A stretch of DNA of 64,000 nucleotides from Oligoflexia bacterium (GCA_024229115.1 JAAEST010000033.1:217246-281245); one strand, 5' to 3'. Positions 20,101-26,628 are shown, counted from the first letter of the stretch. Notes: generated from the letters alone by a model not told the origin. Numbers and translations are program-made.

Positions 20101-21086
20101 GTCAAAATGCAGATTACGGTTCTGATAACTGGTACGTTGCTGATGATAGTGGTCTTCCAAGGTTAGCAGTTGGACGTATTCCTTCTAATAATCAAGATGC
20201 CGTTTATGAGTATGTTCAAAAAGTAATTAACTATGAGGTTGGTGGAGCTTCTCCAGAGTCTCGTTTTGCTAAACAGACAACATTCATTTCAGGTGTGGAT
20301 CAAAAAGGTGAGAACTTCAAAGGTCAAGCTGAGAAACTATCTAGCTTTATCACAGCTGCGAATAGTGAGTACTCTGGACCAGGTCTTCATAGAAGTACTG
20401 TAGCTGATGATGCGACAATGAAATCTGAAATTCAAAACTCTTTCAATGAAGGTCCATTAATGATGACTTTTATTGGTCACGGTAATGAAAATGGTTGGGA
20501 GACATTCTTCCAGAATAATGAAGCTAAAAACTTAACGAATACTAAGTATCCAATTGTTCTTGCACTTAACTGTGTGAACTCTTATTTCTATAATGCAGAT
20601 ACAAGCTTAGTATCACTTTCTGAAGATCTTATCTTCAATAAAGATGGAGGTGCGGTAGCATTCTGGGGATCGACAACCTTTACTTCACCATCAGTTCAGA
20701 TGAACCTTGCTGTAGGTTTATTAGATGAACTTGGTGCGAATACTAAGAACGGATATAAAGTTGTTCGTCTTGGGGATCTCTTTATGAATGCTAAGATTAA
20801 GCAAGGTATTCATACTTCTTCAAATGATACGATTAAGTCATGGACTCTTATTGGTGACCCAGCACTTAGGTTGCCGCAAGACTCATTCACTGAGGTAAGA
20901 GCATCTGTAAATGTGCCGACACCTTCAGTTCCAGTTCCATCAGCGTCCGGTGGAGGAGGTTGTTCACTAGGAGCTTCAACTGGTAACGATAGCCGTTCAC
21001 CTTGGTCAGGTATGTTAGAGTGGATTTTCTTATTTGCTTCGCTTTATGCGATTCGTAAAACTACTAAACTCTTAGCTCGTAAATAA
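11169..21086 (+). CDS. Giant secreted modular protein with C-terminal C25 (gingipain-like) cysteine protease
   Basis: About 3300 residues. Modules by position: three jelly-roll-like repeats (11290-12650, each with an HSTxSxSHQ/E motif), a LamG/ConA-like domain (12690-13470), three Fn3-like repeats (13475-14400), LamG (14415-15040), three Fn3 (15050-15990), LamG (16000-16650), a beta-rich region (16670-17740), one Fn3-like domain, then a C25 peptidase (about 18150-20880). The catalytic pair is present: His in IGHGN (codon 20478) and Cys in ALNCVNSY (codon 20571). The end has GGGGCSLG, one membrane helix and a basic tail, like MYXO-CTERM-type sorting signals. The first canonical start is GTG 11232, but it has no RBS and cuts off the positive part of the signal peptide. 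GGAGGA at 11159-11164 points to ATT at 11169, giving FKRQTL...DKRKIPFFFYVMAITL. Likely surface protein; possibly adhesive and proteolytic. Confidence 0.85.
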   Translation: MFKRQTLTLISDKRKIPFFFYVMAITLSFLFSFEVLSQPVELGLFSGTKTTAGSNNTNLNQATAYSMKWDFSNVDTTYFEHSTSSFSHQVKIKTAGDYKLSFNAPITLVDTNNSRRSLRAEVFVNGVVVPYARTESTYIRSNSGHQKSSASLVTYLSALSVNDVVEVRVQQATNAGTITTPAATMLMEYIPGTRKVFSASGTQTTNGTDVNTATPFAIQWSERQNISSAFSHSTSTNSHEITINETGQYLVYVNLPHTRSGACNGNNDRISVQARVELDGVLQDGAVGTQGYIRCMDNHLSSSSHWFGRLSMTAGQILTVDTLGETTNTGSAVIIPTGRKANIVVEKLDNTTDMIALSATTTTAGANWNGSGDIQWTSEAFKDATTFGHSTASNSHQITLNETGDYMVTYSNYFGSTVARTNPSIQLRINGSTQDGGECNTNYIRTSNGHNESSCTMSYLLKGVNAGEVLTISTGADGATGQVDDLGSTQVVIKKITSEDLPFAIENIPNRVLHLDAQDFGNILDESGRTASDPSFSGNVQTWKDKSSSTNANNGTQTTAADRPTLDLANKFMQFNGVTQHFNVANHAELNLGTLTERTIVLAFKTGADVTSPQVIYEEGGGIRGMNTYVRGGNLYLGIWNDRDDGDGIQPFTSASTPVAANTHYYVTLVYDYSNYTGPTGPDGQLRGHINGVSFASLGTTTSRLFPHSGAIGLGRKENGTFYDTGASGGTGDEFNGEIFEIIIYNSAIDSVEAIEFYNYMTQRWPDPQPVTNLALASNYTSDGTQTPNLIWTASSSPDVNDYQLSLGTSAGAIDVVGWTSVGNVTTANLTGLSLTECTDYYANVRAADSDPNYSTLESTEFIRYDATSPSDPSSLVVSGSSSVTASKVLTWASSVDACGFSHYELGIGTSAGADDVVSFTNIGNVLTYQFTGIAPNLVNATNYYFTLRGYDLAGNVTSDVSSGAWQVDTCVASDVTNPTDPTAVTNSGIGGSTTSPSLSWGASTDACGFSHYEVSIGTSAAATDVVTWTNIGNVLTHKFFGITPALVSNTNYFTNIRAVDLAGNNSNVVSTAAWQLPSPGGVSSAGLELWLDSDDASTVYQNNACSTAATTDGQSIGCWSDKSGNGRNATATGAATPAYRTNQFNAKPIIRFDGTDDALDFTALTNMRTVFVVRKSDENTWQPLFGHTTTTDWYTDNATLLGASASSNLTAGSWRADLSNVTDPDIYAQQQQYQLFSVVTTGNVSADHLASDRKTGGRFFDGDIAEVIVFSRALNSTEINDVENYLYSKWFSAIPAPITNLNMASAFTNISSQSPSFSFDHSISPNVNRYEVAIGTSEGGNEVSGWTSIGLSNSHQFFGLSLSECTDHYVSVRVVDTEGDISNVVSSPIVKYDGTAPTLPTGVSFSGTASATSSKTINWTSSTDACSFSHYEVSLGTTAGGNDAVDWENVGDVNSKFFSAIAPALTTATDYYLNVRAVDSAGNTSASVSTLAWQVDTCIATDTTNPSDPSSLVLSGDAQIDSSRSLSWSASTDGCAFSHYMVALGTSAGGTDIVGFTNIGNTLSHQFTSIAPYLAYNTNYYITVKGVDLAGNESNPISSSAFTVATPGSVSGAGLTLWMDMQDSSRLYQDDSCSSAVSSNGQFVGCVKDKSGNDNHATNSNNTNKPIYQSSSFIGRPSLYFDGSANEFLDFGTMNDIRTVFWVLKEDAANAGNTAFLLGDPNGATQDFARASTLGNIFDAGNASANVTGGDFQIDGAPFTPTTTVMPRSESVISLVTTGNVTASSFSRDRISCCSSRTWGGSLAEVIIFNRALSGAEVTSVNDYLKLKWGIVAGETVWLGATDTDWFDASNWSAGVPNSTMDCIIGDRANDPVISGGPASCKNATIGTGTLTLANGTSASLEVYRDLTFNGTLVPNDGSIVLRDDGSTATTQNLRGDGITYSNLEFNKTAGGRVNLFDTIIADNFDMGPTASFEFKVLGGADLTLTNGMTMASGTFNIAAGGDVFVGAGQTITINGGTFQTSGVSDALPQNLTNKGKIDSVSGRWGFIANAGTVNLTGFLLEDMDSNGLRIDGTANLAALDGGQWVNLNQEYGTPVRALNLNTSTSISETIPTNVGFNWGAANSAYAGTPDPTDNYLLVNAPNCGGATISFNLWFGNFFDGTGLVDTEDKIIDVDDSAGNTCQVSIDLANSPITLASFGATAYDTKVLLEWETSSELNHIGFNVYRSTEIDGNYVQINNELILNFLTSASFRGKYRFVDESLTNETLYYYKIEDVALDGTRDLHGPVYARPKSGLGAPPASDPDQNTVDDPPGVQDLGNGVSILAQTDSSIKLRVNPAALIVTGATWNGSYSHIDIPGYSRDVEAGKPELLNRVILIPIDGVYNGINSTQKTLTTSDATASLGGDQISPAPSWSADGSGVLQASYSPDAVTYTTNSFSPVSYYTVASSSVAINGKNYVKVTVNPVQYNPVTASLNRLDNLIIDISLDGTVWDYTPPVDYASVSPAAIEGNLRIRYSEEGIYKVTHTDLYNAYVEGPFDGEPVANFRLYYHGTEIPMEVYSPSGNFSTGDYIVFYGSFASSLEDGMDEVVLTPYDFDSVETNDPLRITDFDNQLSSSPYQLDSFTVTKKFEQANDLYVDDHPIGGMIDRYYWKQLFTMAGAAPNGASRLDFTAGLNNLWTSAPEDVVVTVELRGRPVMTTNPHHNIGLYVNGSDAGTVDFQVQTPTSISFNVPHSYFVDGNNTIRLEAKGDLIPAGEFDIIQINNVTIAYESQMKADSNQAHITQSNDEYEVYLRGFTENTFNVYDLSDPEGAVKYTNFFTETFDGGTTYEIGFDAVYGPLGTGGEKVHILTDSQFKSTNVFKLVESNQDNLKDTSNRADYLMIGSQKLLDAASDLKAHREGQSLEVMTVTLEDIYAQFSHGRVSSYGIKDFIAYALDNWELKPKYLLIIGDATLDPKDNLSFYTDDNGYMPIPFEHGQNADYGSDNWYVADDSGLPRLAVGRIPSNNQDAVYEYVQKVINYEVGGASPESRFAKQTTFISGVDQKGENFKGQAEKLSSFITAANSEYSGPGLHRSTVADDATMKSEIQNSFNEGPLMMTFIGHGNENGWETFFQNNEAKNLTNTKYPIVLALNCVNSYFYNADTSLVSLSEDLIFNKDGGAVAFWGSTTFTSPSVQMNLAVGLLDELGANTKNGYKVVRLGDLFMNAKIKQGIHTSSNDTIKSWTLIGDPALRLPQDSFTEVRASVNVPTPSVPVPSASGGGGCSLGASTGNDSRSPWSGMLEWIFLFASLYAIRKTTKLLARK

Positions 21087-21094
21087 GGTTTCAG

Positions 21095-21109
21095 TGTATA
21101 ATTTATACA
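21095..21109 (+). promoter_or_regulatory. Perfect 15-bp palindrome containing a TATAAT box, upstream of the kinase-like gene
   Basis: TGTATAA (21095-21101), T, TTATACA (21103-21109). TATAAT (21097-21102) lies inside it, and the GAGG ribosome binding site and ATG (21120) follow within 11 nt. It may be a promoter/operator that separately controls the modification genes. The -35 region is poor (TTAGCT, 19-bp spacing). Confidence 0.45.
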
Positions 21110-21119
21110 AGAGGCCATT

Positions 21120-22049
21120 ATGGAATTCCAAAACAAAGAACTATATAAATTTAAGTATGAGCTAGCGAGCAAGTTTCTTGCCGAAAGTAAAAACATACAA
21201 GTATCAAACCATGCATTAGTTATTAATTTCCATGGGATCATACTAAATTTTGTTTCAGATTTAGAAAATGATATTGATCTATTAAAGGATTTCTTTCCAA
21301 AAGATTGGCATCTTAACAAATCTAATGAACAAACAATTAATATCTCTTTTCAGAGAGCATTAACAAAAGAAAATTCTCATATAATTTGGGATGATGAGCC
21401 TTATTCTGAATGTATCAGTGAAAATATAAATGAAAAGCTTGTTTGCTTTCAAAGAGACTTTTTAGCGATAGAAAGAGACTCTCTCAATTATCATGTTTAT
21501 CTTTTAGATTTTATAGATGATGGATTCTATAATTTTTTAAGATGGCTACTTCCAAGAAAACTACCACTTTCTAATAAGGTCCTACTTCATTCTTCTTGTA
21601 TTGTGAAAAGGAATGGAAAAGCAGTTATCTTTTTAGGTCATTCTGGAGCAGGAAAGACAACGATTGCTGGTTTGGCGGGGGATCGACTCTGTTTAGGCGA
21701 TGATATGAATCTTTTTTCATGGAAAGATGAGAGCACAGAGGGGTTTTACATTTCTCCTGGTGCCGTTGGTGGAGCGATCACTTGTGAAGATAACTTATCG
21801 GTGAGATATCCAATTGAAGCTATTTATTGGCTCCATCAAGCTGAGGAAAATAAAGTAGAGCCCATGGAAAGTGTTCAAGCAGCACAGAAATTTATTTCTT
21901 CATGTGCTAATCTTTATTGGGAAAGTGCTCCAACAGAGTTAGTAGATTCGCTCTTTGCCTGTGCTTTAAAAGTCTCAAACAAAATACCATTTTATAATTT
22001 ATATTTTAAGAAAAATGCGGAGATATGGAATGAATTGGACAATAACTAA
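21120..22049 (+). CDS. HPr-kinase-like protein of a RiPP-type gene set
   Basis: The C-terminal half matches the HPr kinase P-loop fold: LLHSSCIVKRNG, Walker A GHSGAGKT at residues 173-180, and LGDDMNLF as Walker B. The N-terminal half (1-140) is unlike true HprK and not recognised. Such kinase-like proteins are common in lasso-peptide and radical SAM RiPP clusters; in some lasso systems a relative phosphorylates the precursor's C-terminal serine. The putative precursor here ends in Ser, which is suggestive only. No HPr gene is near. GAGG precedes the start. The end overlaps the PqqD-like gene. Confidence 0.75.
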   Translation: MEFQNKELYKFKYELASKFLAESKNIQVSNHALVINFHGIILNFVSDLENDIDLLKDFFPKDWHLNKSNEQTINISFQRALTKENSHIIWDDEPYSECISENINEKLVCFQRDFLAIERDSLNYHVYLLDFIDDGFYNFLRWLLPRKLPLSNKVLLHSSCIVKRNGKAVIFLGHSGAGKTTIAGLAGDRLCLGDDMNLFSWKDESTEGFYISPGAVGGAITCEDNLSVRYPIEAIYWLHQAEENKVEPMESVQAAQKFISSCANLYWESAPTELVDSLFACALKVSNKIPFYNLYFKKNAEIWNELDNN

Positions 22050-22284
22050 GAATCTTCCTTGGCAGCAAATGGATGGCAAAGTTCTTATTCTCAATACTGG
22101 AGAGAATAAGGCCCATGAACTTAATGAAGTGGCATCTGAAGTATGGCTTTTAATTACTCAAGATAAGACTCTTGAAGAGATTAATACAGAAATCCAAAAA
22201 GCTTATGATATTGATAGTGATACAGCGAAAGAAGATGTTGATGAACTAATAAAAGAATTTAAGGAGCTTAAACTGCTCGTATAA
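22030..22284 (+). CDS. PqqD-like peptide chaperone (RiPP recognition element)
   Basis: An 84-residue protein matching the PqqD family: LPWQQMDGKVLILNT, then AHELNEVASEVWLLI, a charged linker and a helical end (ELIKEFKELKLLV). PqqD-like domains bind the leader of a precursor and present it to the radical SAM enzyme. ATG 22030 is preferred to ATG 22015 because GGAG lies 7 nt upstream of it. The gene overlaps the kinase-like gene by 20 nt and ends 5 nt before the radical SAM gene, so the three are translated together. Confidence 0.85.
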   Translation: MNWTITKNLPWQQMDGKVLILNTGENKAHELNEVASEVWLLITQDKTLEEINTEIQKAYDIDSDTAKEDVDELIKEFKELKLLV

Positions 22285-22289
22285 AACTT

Positions 22290-23324
22290 ATGGCTGAATT
22301 ATTAGAAAAATGGCGTGCACTAAGCACCCAAAACTTTACGCCACTCCAGGCCTCTCTTGAGCTCACATTTCGTTGTAATGAGAGATGTCAGCATTGTTAT
22401 ATCGATGATTTTAGAGATGATCCTGATCGAGTTCTTTCATTAGATCAATGGAGAGAGATTTTAGATAAATTAAGAGAAGCAGGAACCCTCTATCTCATAC
22501 TTATGGGGGGAGAGGCCATGCTTAATAAGCATTTTTGGGAAATTCTCGAATACTCTTCTAAACTTGGTTTTTATAATTCAATGATCTCAAACGGACTTCT
22601 GATTAAAGATTTAGAAACGGCTAAAAGACTTAAAGACAATGGTCTTCATCGTATTACATTTAGTCTCTATTCTTTAGATGAAGATATTCATGATACTCTT
22701 ACACAAGTGAGGGGAAGCTTTAGAACTACGATGAGGGCTCTCCAATTCTGTCGTGAAGCTGGAATAATCGTTTCAGTAAATTGTCTTTTAACAAAATTAA
22801 ATATCCATACTGTTTATAAACTTATTGATTGGTGTATAGAAGAGAATTTAGAGATTAGAGAAGACCCAATTGTTACTCCTGGATTTAATGGAAAGACTGA
22901 TATACTAGAGTTACGAGCTTCGAGAGCTCAGTTACTTGAATATTACCGAGAGAGAGCGAGAAGATGGCCTCATTCTCTTAAAAAAGACAAGAAGTCTAAC
23001 GGTGATGATTATATTTGTAATGTGGGAAAGGGAAAGTGTGCGATCACTCCTTACGGAGAATTACTCACATGTATAGATGTCCGAGTCTCATTAGGATCAC
23101 TTGTAGAAAACTCTTTTGATGAGCTTTGGTTATCTAAGGAAGCCAACTCTTGGAGAAATATAAAAGTTAAAGATGTTGAAGGAGCTAGTGATTGTTCTAA
23201 TCCTTGCGAGTTATGCCCTGCTATGTCTTTAACCGAAGAGGGTGATCGTCATAAATTAACTAAGAATGATGCTGAATTAGAATTTATTAAAGGCCAGGTG
23301 AGGCATGAGTTCAGCATCGAATAA
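22290..23324 (+). CDS. Radical SAM/SPASM peptide-modifying enzyme
   Basis: The SAM-cleaving 4Fe-4S motif CxxxCxxC is at Cys 29, 33 and 36 (FRCNERCQHCYID), followed by the GGEAML motif. A C-terminal SPASM region (about 245-325) has many cysteines: ICN, GKC, LLTC and the DCSNPCELCPA cluster, expected to bind auxiliary clusters. The 344-residue length fits peptide-modifying enzymes such as PqqE and sactisynthases. It sits directly after the PqqD-like gene. The product (thioether, C-C crosslink or other) cannot be read from sequence. The last 20 nt overlap the peptidase-like gene. Confidence 0.9.
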   Translation: MAELLEKWRALSTQNFTPLQASLELTFRCNERCQHCYIDDFRDDPDRVLSLDQWREILDKLREAGTLYLILMGGEAMLNKHFWEILEYSSKLGFYNSMISNGLLIKDLETAKRLKDNGLHRITFSLYSLDEDIHDTLTQVRGSFRTTMRALQFCREAGIIVSVNCLLTKLNIHTVYKLIDWCIEENLEIREDPIVTPGFNGKTDILELRASRAQLLEYYRERARRWPHSLKKDKKSNGDDYICNVGKGKCAITPYGELLTCIDVRVSLGSLVENSFDELWLSKEANSWRNIKVKDVEGASDCSNPCELCPAMSLTEEGDRHKLTKNDAELEFIKGQVRHEFSIE

Positions 23325-23736
23325 TCTAAATGAAATTCCATTTAGCGGAAAAAGTATGAGTTGGTTTCTTGTAGAAGGAGACAAGTTACTGATGAATAAT
23401 GAAGTGAAGGACTTTTTTCCAGGCGATCTTGTTATTTTTCAATTTCAAGGTGAGTTAAGTTGTCACCGTATAATCAATATTATTGATGGCAAGTATCTCT
23501 GTAAGGGAGATTTTTCAATATCTACTGAATTGGTCCAAAAAGAGAATATTCTAGGTCGTGTTGATGGAATTAGAAGAAATGGAAATAGATTCTACTATCA
23601 AAGAGGAAGTTTCGTCTCGAAACTCTATGTCCTGATATCAAAATTAACGTCTAAAATTCGACCCATAAGATATATTGGAATTGGTCTAATTTATCTTCTG
23701 CAAAAGATAGATTTCAGTTTGAATATGAATTCTTAA
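23305..23736 (+). CDS. S24/S26-type signal-peptidase-like protein
   Basis: A 143-residue protein with signal-peptidase-fold motifs: GKSM with putative nucleophile Ser17, PGDLVIF (about 39-45), SCHRII with His54, and CKGD (66-69). Ser plus His without the usual lysine resembles the S26B/SipW type. There is no N-terminal membrane anchor; a hydrophobic stretch sits near the C-terminus (about 122-133). Such proteins often accompany HPr-kinase-like, PqqD and radical SAM genes. It may cut the leader or a secreted partner. It overlaps the radical SAM gene by 20 nt and the opposite-strand gene by 23 nt. Confidence 0.75.
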   Translation: MSSASNNLNEIPFSGKSMSWFLVEGDKLLMNNEVKDFFPGDLVIFQFQGELSCHRIINIIDGKYLCKGDFSISTELVQKENILGRVDGIRRNGNRFYYQRGSFVSKLYVLISKLTSKIRPIRYIGIGLIYLLQKIDFSLNMNS

Positions 23737-24661
23737 TCTTAGATTGAAACCAACCAAAGAGATAAGAAAATGATGTAGAGAGCTTATCTTTACAAAGGAA
23801 CTTAATTACTTGGTACTTAAAATAATCTTGGTATGGTTCTAACAAGTAATCTTCATTGATAAGAGAATCTAGAAGTGTTGTTTCATTTAACTTAAATTCT
23901 TGAACAATCTCTTGAGGAAAAGTAAGAAGTTTATAATCATAGATATATTTAAGAATCGTTCTTACTGATTTATATTGGCCACTGAGAATGGCCTTCTCTT
24001 TGAGTTTTTTTAAATTAAGAGATTCTTTGTAACTTTTTAGAAAATAAAAGCAATCAAAAAACCATGTTAGTTGGGACATCGTATGTTGAAAAACATAGTG
24101 TCCACAAAGATGGATAAAAAAATCTTCTATTGAAAAATTTTGAATTCTAGATTCATCATAAACATTTTCTAGATAGAAAAGTTTATAATGAACTTCAATA
24201 ACTAGTTCTATCCCTGATGTGTTCTTTGTGTATATTTCTTTAAAATTATTTGCTTCCCAACTATCTTTTTCAACCTGAGTATTTTTGCTATAGCCCAATT
24301 TCTCAAGTGCATTCTGAGTTTTTTCACTCTCTACATTACTTACGAGAAGATCAATATCACACATTGGTCTTTCCCCAAGAGTATAAATTTTATAATCAGT
24401 AATAAGGGAAATCCCTTTAAGTGGAGCATAGGTAATACCTAACTTCTTAAAAGAACTTTCAATTTCTTCAAAAGCTTGTGAAAGACTTTGTGTATGGATC
24501 CAGTTCCTTTTGAACTTCTCTTCATACTTTTGATGAAGATTTTTTGAAACAAGATCTTTTCTTCTATAAAAGATGAGAGAGAATAAATTATGGTTTTCAA
24601 TGAATTTTAATTCAAGACTTGTGAAGGGAACTCTAGAAATACCTAAAATTTTTTCAATCAT
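23714..24661 (-). CDS. Nucleotidyltransferase-fold protein of RiPP loci
   Basis: A 315-residue protein of the NTP_transf_5-like type. The key segment YAPLKGISLITDYKIY..LGERPMCDIDLLV (about 78-112) holds the LKG and DIDLLV motifs that carry the acidic metal ligands. EVHYKLF and HYVFQHT follow. Relatives are frequent in lasso-peptide and radical SAM clusters, with mostly undefined function; transfer of a nucleotide to peptide or sugar is possible. It is the last gene of a minus-strand run (26422 down to 23714), overlapping the permease gene by 4 nt and running tail-to-tail into the peptidase-like gene. Confidence 0.8.
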   Translation of the reverse strand: MIEKILGISRVPFTSLELKFIENHNLFSLIFYRRKDLVSKNLHQKYEEKFKRNWIHTQSLSQAFEEIESSFKKLGITYAPLKGISLITDYKIYTLGERPMCDIDLLVSNVESEKTQNALEKLGYSKNTQVEKDSWEANNFKEIYTKNTSGIELVIEVHYKLFYLENVYDESRIQNFSIEDFFIHLCGHYVFQHTMSQLTWFFDCFYFLKSYKESLNLKKLKEKAILSGQYKSVRTILKYIYDYKLLTFPQEIVQEFKLNETTLLDSLINEDYLLEPYQDYFKYQVIKFLCKDKLSTSFSYLFGWFQSKIKNSYSN

Positions 24662-25470
24662 AATAAGAAATTAAATCCTGTGTTCTTTCTCTTATATTCA
24701 TTAATGAGCTTCTCGTAGCTAAAAATTCCTAAGAGAACAAAGAGGATAGTAAATACTATTGAAAGCGAACTATATTTTAATAGGTTGATCGTTGTTGATG
24801 TATGACCTGCTACCGAGCGAGTTATATTAAGAATTATATTATAGGGAGAAAAGTTATTTAAAAATCCATACATAAACTCAGGGAATAGTGTGGCCGGAAA
24901 ATAAGCTCCTGAAAGAACAGTAAGGACTGAAGATGCTTTTGTGATAAAACCTTCTCCTCTTCTCAATTTTATAAATATCGCGAGAGAAAGAAAACCTAGG
25001 CCTAGAAATATTGGGATAAATAATAGTTGGATCAAAAGAATAGAGAAAATTCCCAAGAAACTTATTTGAAGACTCATGAATAGTTTTGCAATAAGCAGCA
25101 CAATAGCGAGAATGACAAACTCAATCATTACAAAGGAGAGGGTTGAGAGTATGAGAGTCTTTCTTAAAATATTCTTACCAATTAAGTGTCTATCGAGAAC
25201 ACCTTCAATTGAAAGCTGTTTAAAGCTTCTAGTTGGAAGCATAAGTGTGAGGGAAGGAATCTTTAAACATTCCTCACCAATAAGAAGAAAAGTAAAATAG
25301 CTGATATCATATTCTGATAGAAATTGAGTTTTTAACTCAAAAGCTTGAGACATCATCATTAAAACTAAGAGCGAGAAAAGTTCGGTCACTAGATTAATGA
25401 AAATATATTTCTTCTCTGGATAGTAATACTTATATTCTTTTAAAAATATGAGCTTAAAGAGAGTAATCAT
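24658..25470 (-). CDS. ABC-2 type transporter permease
   Basis: A 270-residue integral membrane protein with about six hydrophobic helices, including LVTELFSLLVLMMMSQAF, FVILAIVLLIAKLFM and a final IVFTILFVLLGIF segment. The layout is that of ABC-2 exporters of peptides, lipids or polysaccharide. It overlaps both neighbours by 4 nt, with the ATPase gene upstream, so the two form one exporter. By position it probably exports the product of the peptide-modifying genes or acts in self-protection; this is inference. Confidence 0.8.
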   Translation of the reverse strand: MITLFKLIFLKEYKYYYPEKKYIFINLVTELFSLLVLMMMSQAFELKTQFLSEYDISYFTFLLIGEECLKIPSLTLMLPTRSFKQLSIEGVLDRHLIGKNILRKTLILSTLSFVMIEFVILAIVLLIAKLFMSLQISFLGIFSILLIQLLFIPIFLGLGFLSLAIFIKLRRGEGFITKASSVLTVLSGAYFPATLFPEFMYGFLNNFSPYNIILNITRSVAGHTSTTINLLKYSSLSIVFTILFVLLGIFSYEKLINEYKRKNTGFNFLL

Positions 25471-26108
25471 TGGTTTACTCCTTTAAGTTCAAAGATTGAG
25501 TAGCTTCTGTTAAAAGCTCCATCAGTCGATTGGGAAGGAATATTTTGAGCCGTTATAATAATAGTCTTATCTAAGAAGTCTTGGTTAATGATATTAATTA
25601 TGGCATCTCTATTTTCACTATCAAGTCCATGGAATGGTTCATCAAGAAGAACTAAAGATCCACAGTCTTCAAAGGCAACACAAAGATCTAAAATTCTTTT
25701 CATTCCTTTTGAACAAAGGTTGTATTTAGTATGAAGAGCTTTATTAAAAGCTGGGACTTCTTGCCAGCGATTAATGATTTTTTGCTGATCAAAACTTTGA
25801 TTTCTTAGTCCTAGAAAGTATTTTATATTTTCAAGTCCAGTAAGCTGATCAAACATTTGAGATTCGTTTGAAGAGAGAAAGTTAACATCATGATTTTGAG
25901 TTAATCTTCCTTCCTCAATCGTTGTTAGATCAGCAATGGCCCTTAATAGTGTAGTCTTACCAGAACCATTGGCACCGATAATATAGAGAAGCTCTTTATC
26001 TTTTAATTGAAAAGAGACAGGAGCAAAGGGTCTAAATTCTTCGAGTGTATCTTTACCGTAAACTTTACAGGCATCTTCTAATAAAACGTCATTAGAAGAG
26101 TTCGTCAT
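25467..26108 (-). CDS. ABC transporter ATP-binding protein
   Basis: A 213-residue ATPase with Walker A GANGSGKTTLL (about 42-52), a Q-loop region at NESQMFDQLTG, Walker B LVLLDEPFHGLD (about 153-164) and an H-loop region replaced by IITAQNIPSQ (Gln where His is common). The signature motif is degenerate: CSKGMKRILDL instead of LSGGQ. Both changes occur in some exporters of the CcmA/multidrug type but may lower activity. It is coupled to the preceding 104-residue protein by a shared base at 26108 and to the permease by a 4-nt overlap. Confidence 0.85.
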   Translation of the reverse strand: MTNSSNDVLLEDACKVYGKDTLEEFRPFAPVSFQLKDKELLYIIGANGSGKTTLLRAIADLTTIEEGRLTQNHDVNFLSSNESQMFDQLTGLENIKYFLGLRNQSFDQQKIINRWQEVPAFNKALHTKYNLCSKGMKRILDLCVAFEDCGSLVLLDEPFHGLDSENRDAIINIINQDFLDKTIIITAQNIPSQSTDGAFNRSYSIFELKGVNQ

Positions 26109-26422
26109 TATTCGACTACGATTTCAATAGCGTGGTTAGTAGCAAAGAAGTCTGTGATTGCTTTAGTTGCACCATTAGCATCTAAATTAACAATTTCACA
26201 TTCTAGCGTTGGTCCAGCGTGAGAAAGAACAGTTTTAAATTCTTCAACATTATAAGGACGATACATCTTTCTCGTTATTTCAATCTTCATTGTATCTGTT
26301 CCGGCCTTAACATCTTTAATAAAAAGCTTCTTAGCATCAGTAACAAATTCAATATTTAAACCACCAAGCGGAGATGTCGTTGGTAGTGATGAGATTTTTT
26401 CAATAACTTGTTGAACGTTCAT
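26108..26422 (-). CDS. Small protein of unknown function, coupled to the ABC exporter
   Basis: A 104-residue, soluble, mixed alpha/beta-looking protein with no motif I recognise; it has one Cys and alternates hydrophobic strands with charged turns. The ATG at 26422 is chosen because TAGGAG lies 6 nt upstream; an earlier in-frame start at 26464 would add 14 residues without an RBS. The stop shares a base with the ATPase start, so it is the first gene of the minus-strand run. Candidate roles are a dedicated peptide-binding, immunity or regulatory protein, but nothing in the sequence decides. Confidence 0.65.
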   Translation of the reverse strand: MNVQQVIEKISSLPTTSPLGGLNIEFVTDAKKLFIKDVKAGTDTMKIEITRKMYRPYNVEEFKTVLSHAGPTLECEIVNLDANGATKAITDFFATNHAIEIVVE

Positions 26423-26613
26423 TAAAACTCCTAAATGTCTGAATATACAATAATAAGATACCAAATATTCTTAAAAGTAAAAGAGACAATATTAACGCTT
26501 TGCATGGTGCACTTTATTATTATGGTAGGGGCAAAAAATCCTCGGTGCCAGAATGATTTGATATAGCAGTGCGTTAAGTTGGTACTTTTTCATTCAAACT
26601 TCTTTGAAAAAGT

Positions 26614-26628
26614 TGGCACATGGCCTGC
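26614..26628 (+). promoter_or_regulatory. Sigma-54 promoter (-24/-12)
   Basis: TGGCACATGGCCTGC matches the sigma-54 consensus TGGCACG-N4-TTGC, with the invariant GG (26615-26616) and GC (26627-26628) exactly 10 nt apart. A short AACTT/AAGTT dyad (26597-26601 and 26610-26614) touches the -24 box. The predicted start is near 26640. No ORF of note follows on this strand; it faces the 3' end of the response regulator gene. Confidence 0.75.

Noticed and set aside
26534..26560. TGGCACC...TTTGC on the minus strand as a second sigma-54 promoter
   Set aside because: The GG and GC elements are five bases too far apart for sigma-54, whose spacing is nearly fixed.
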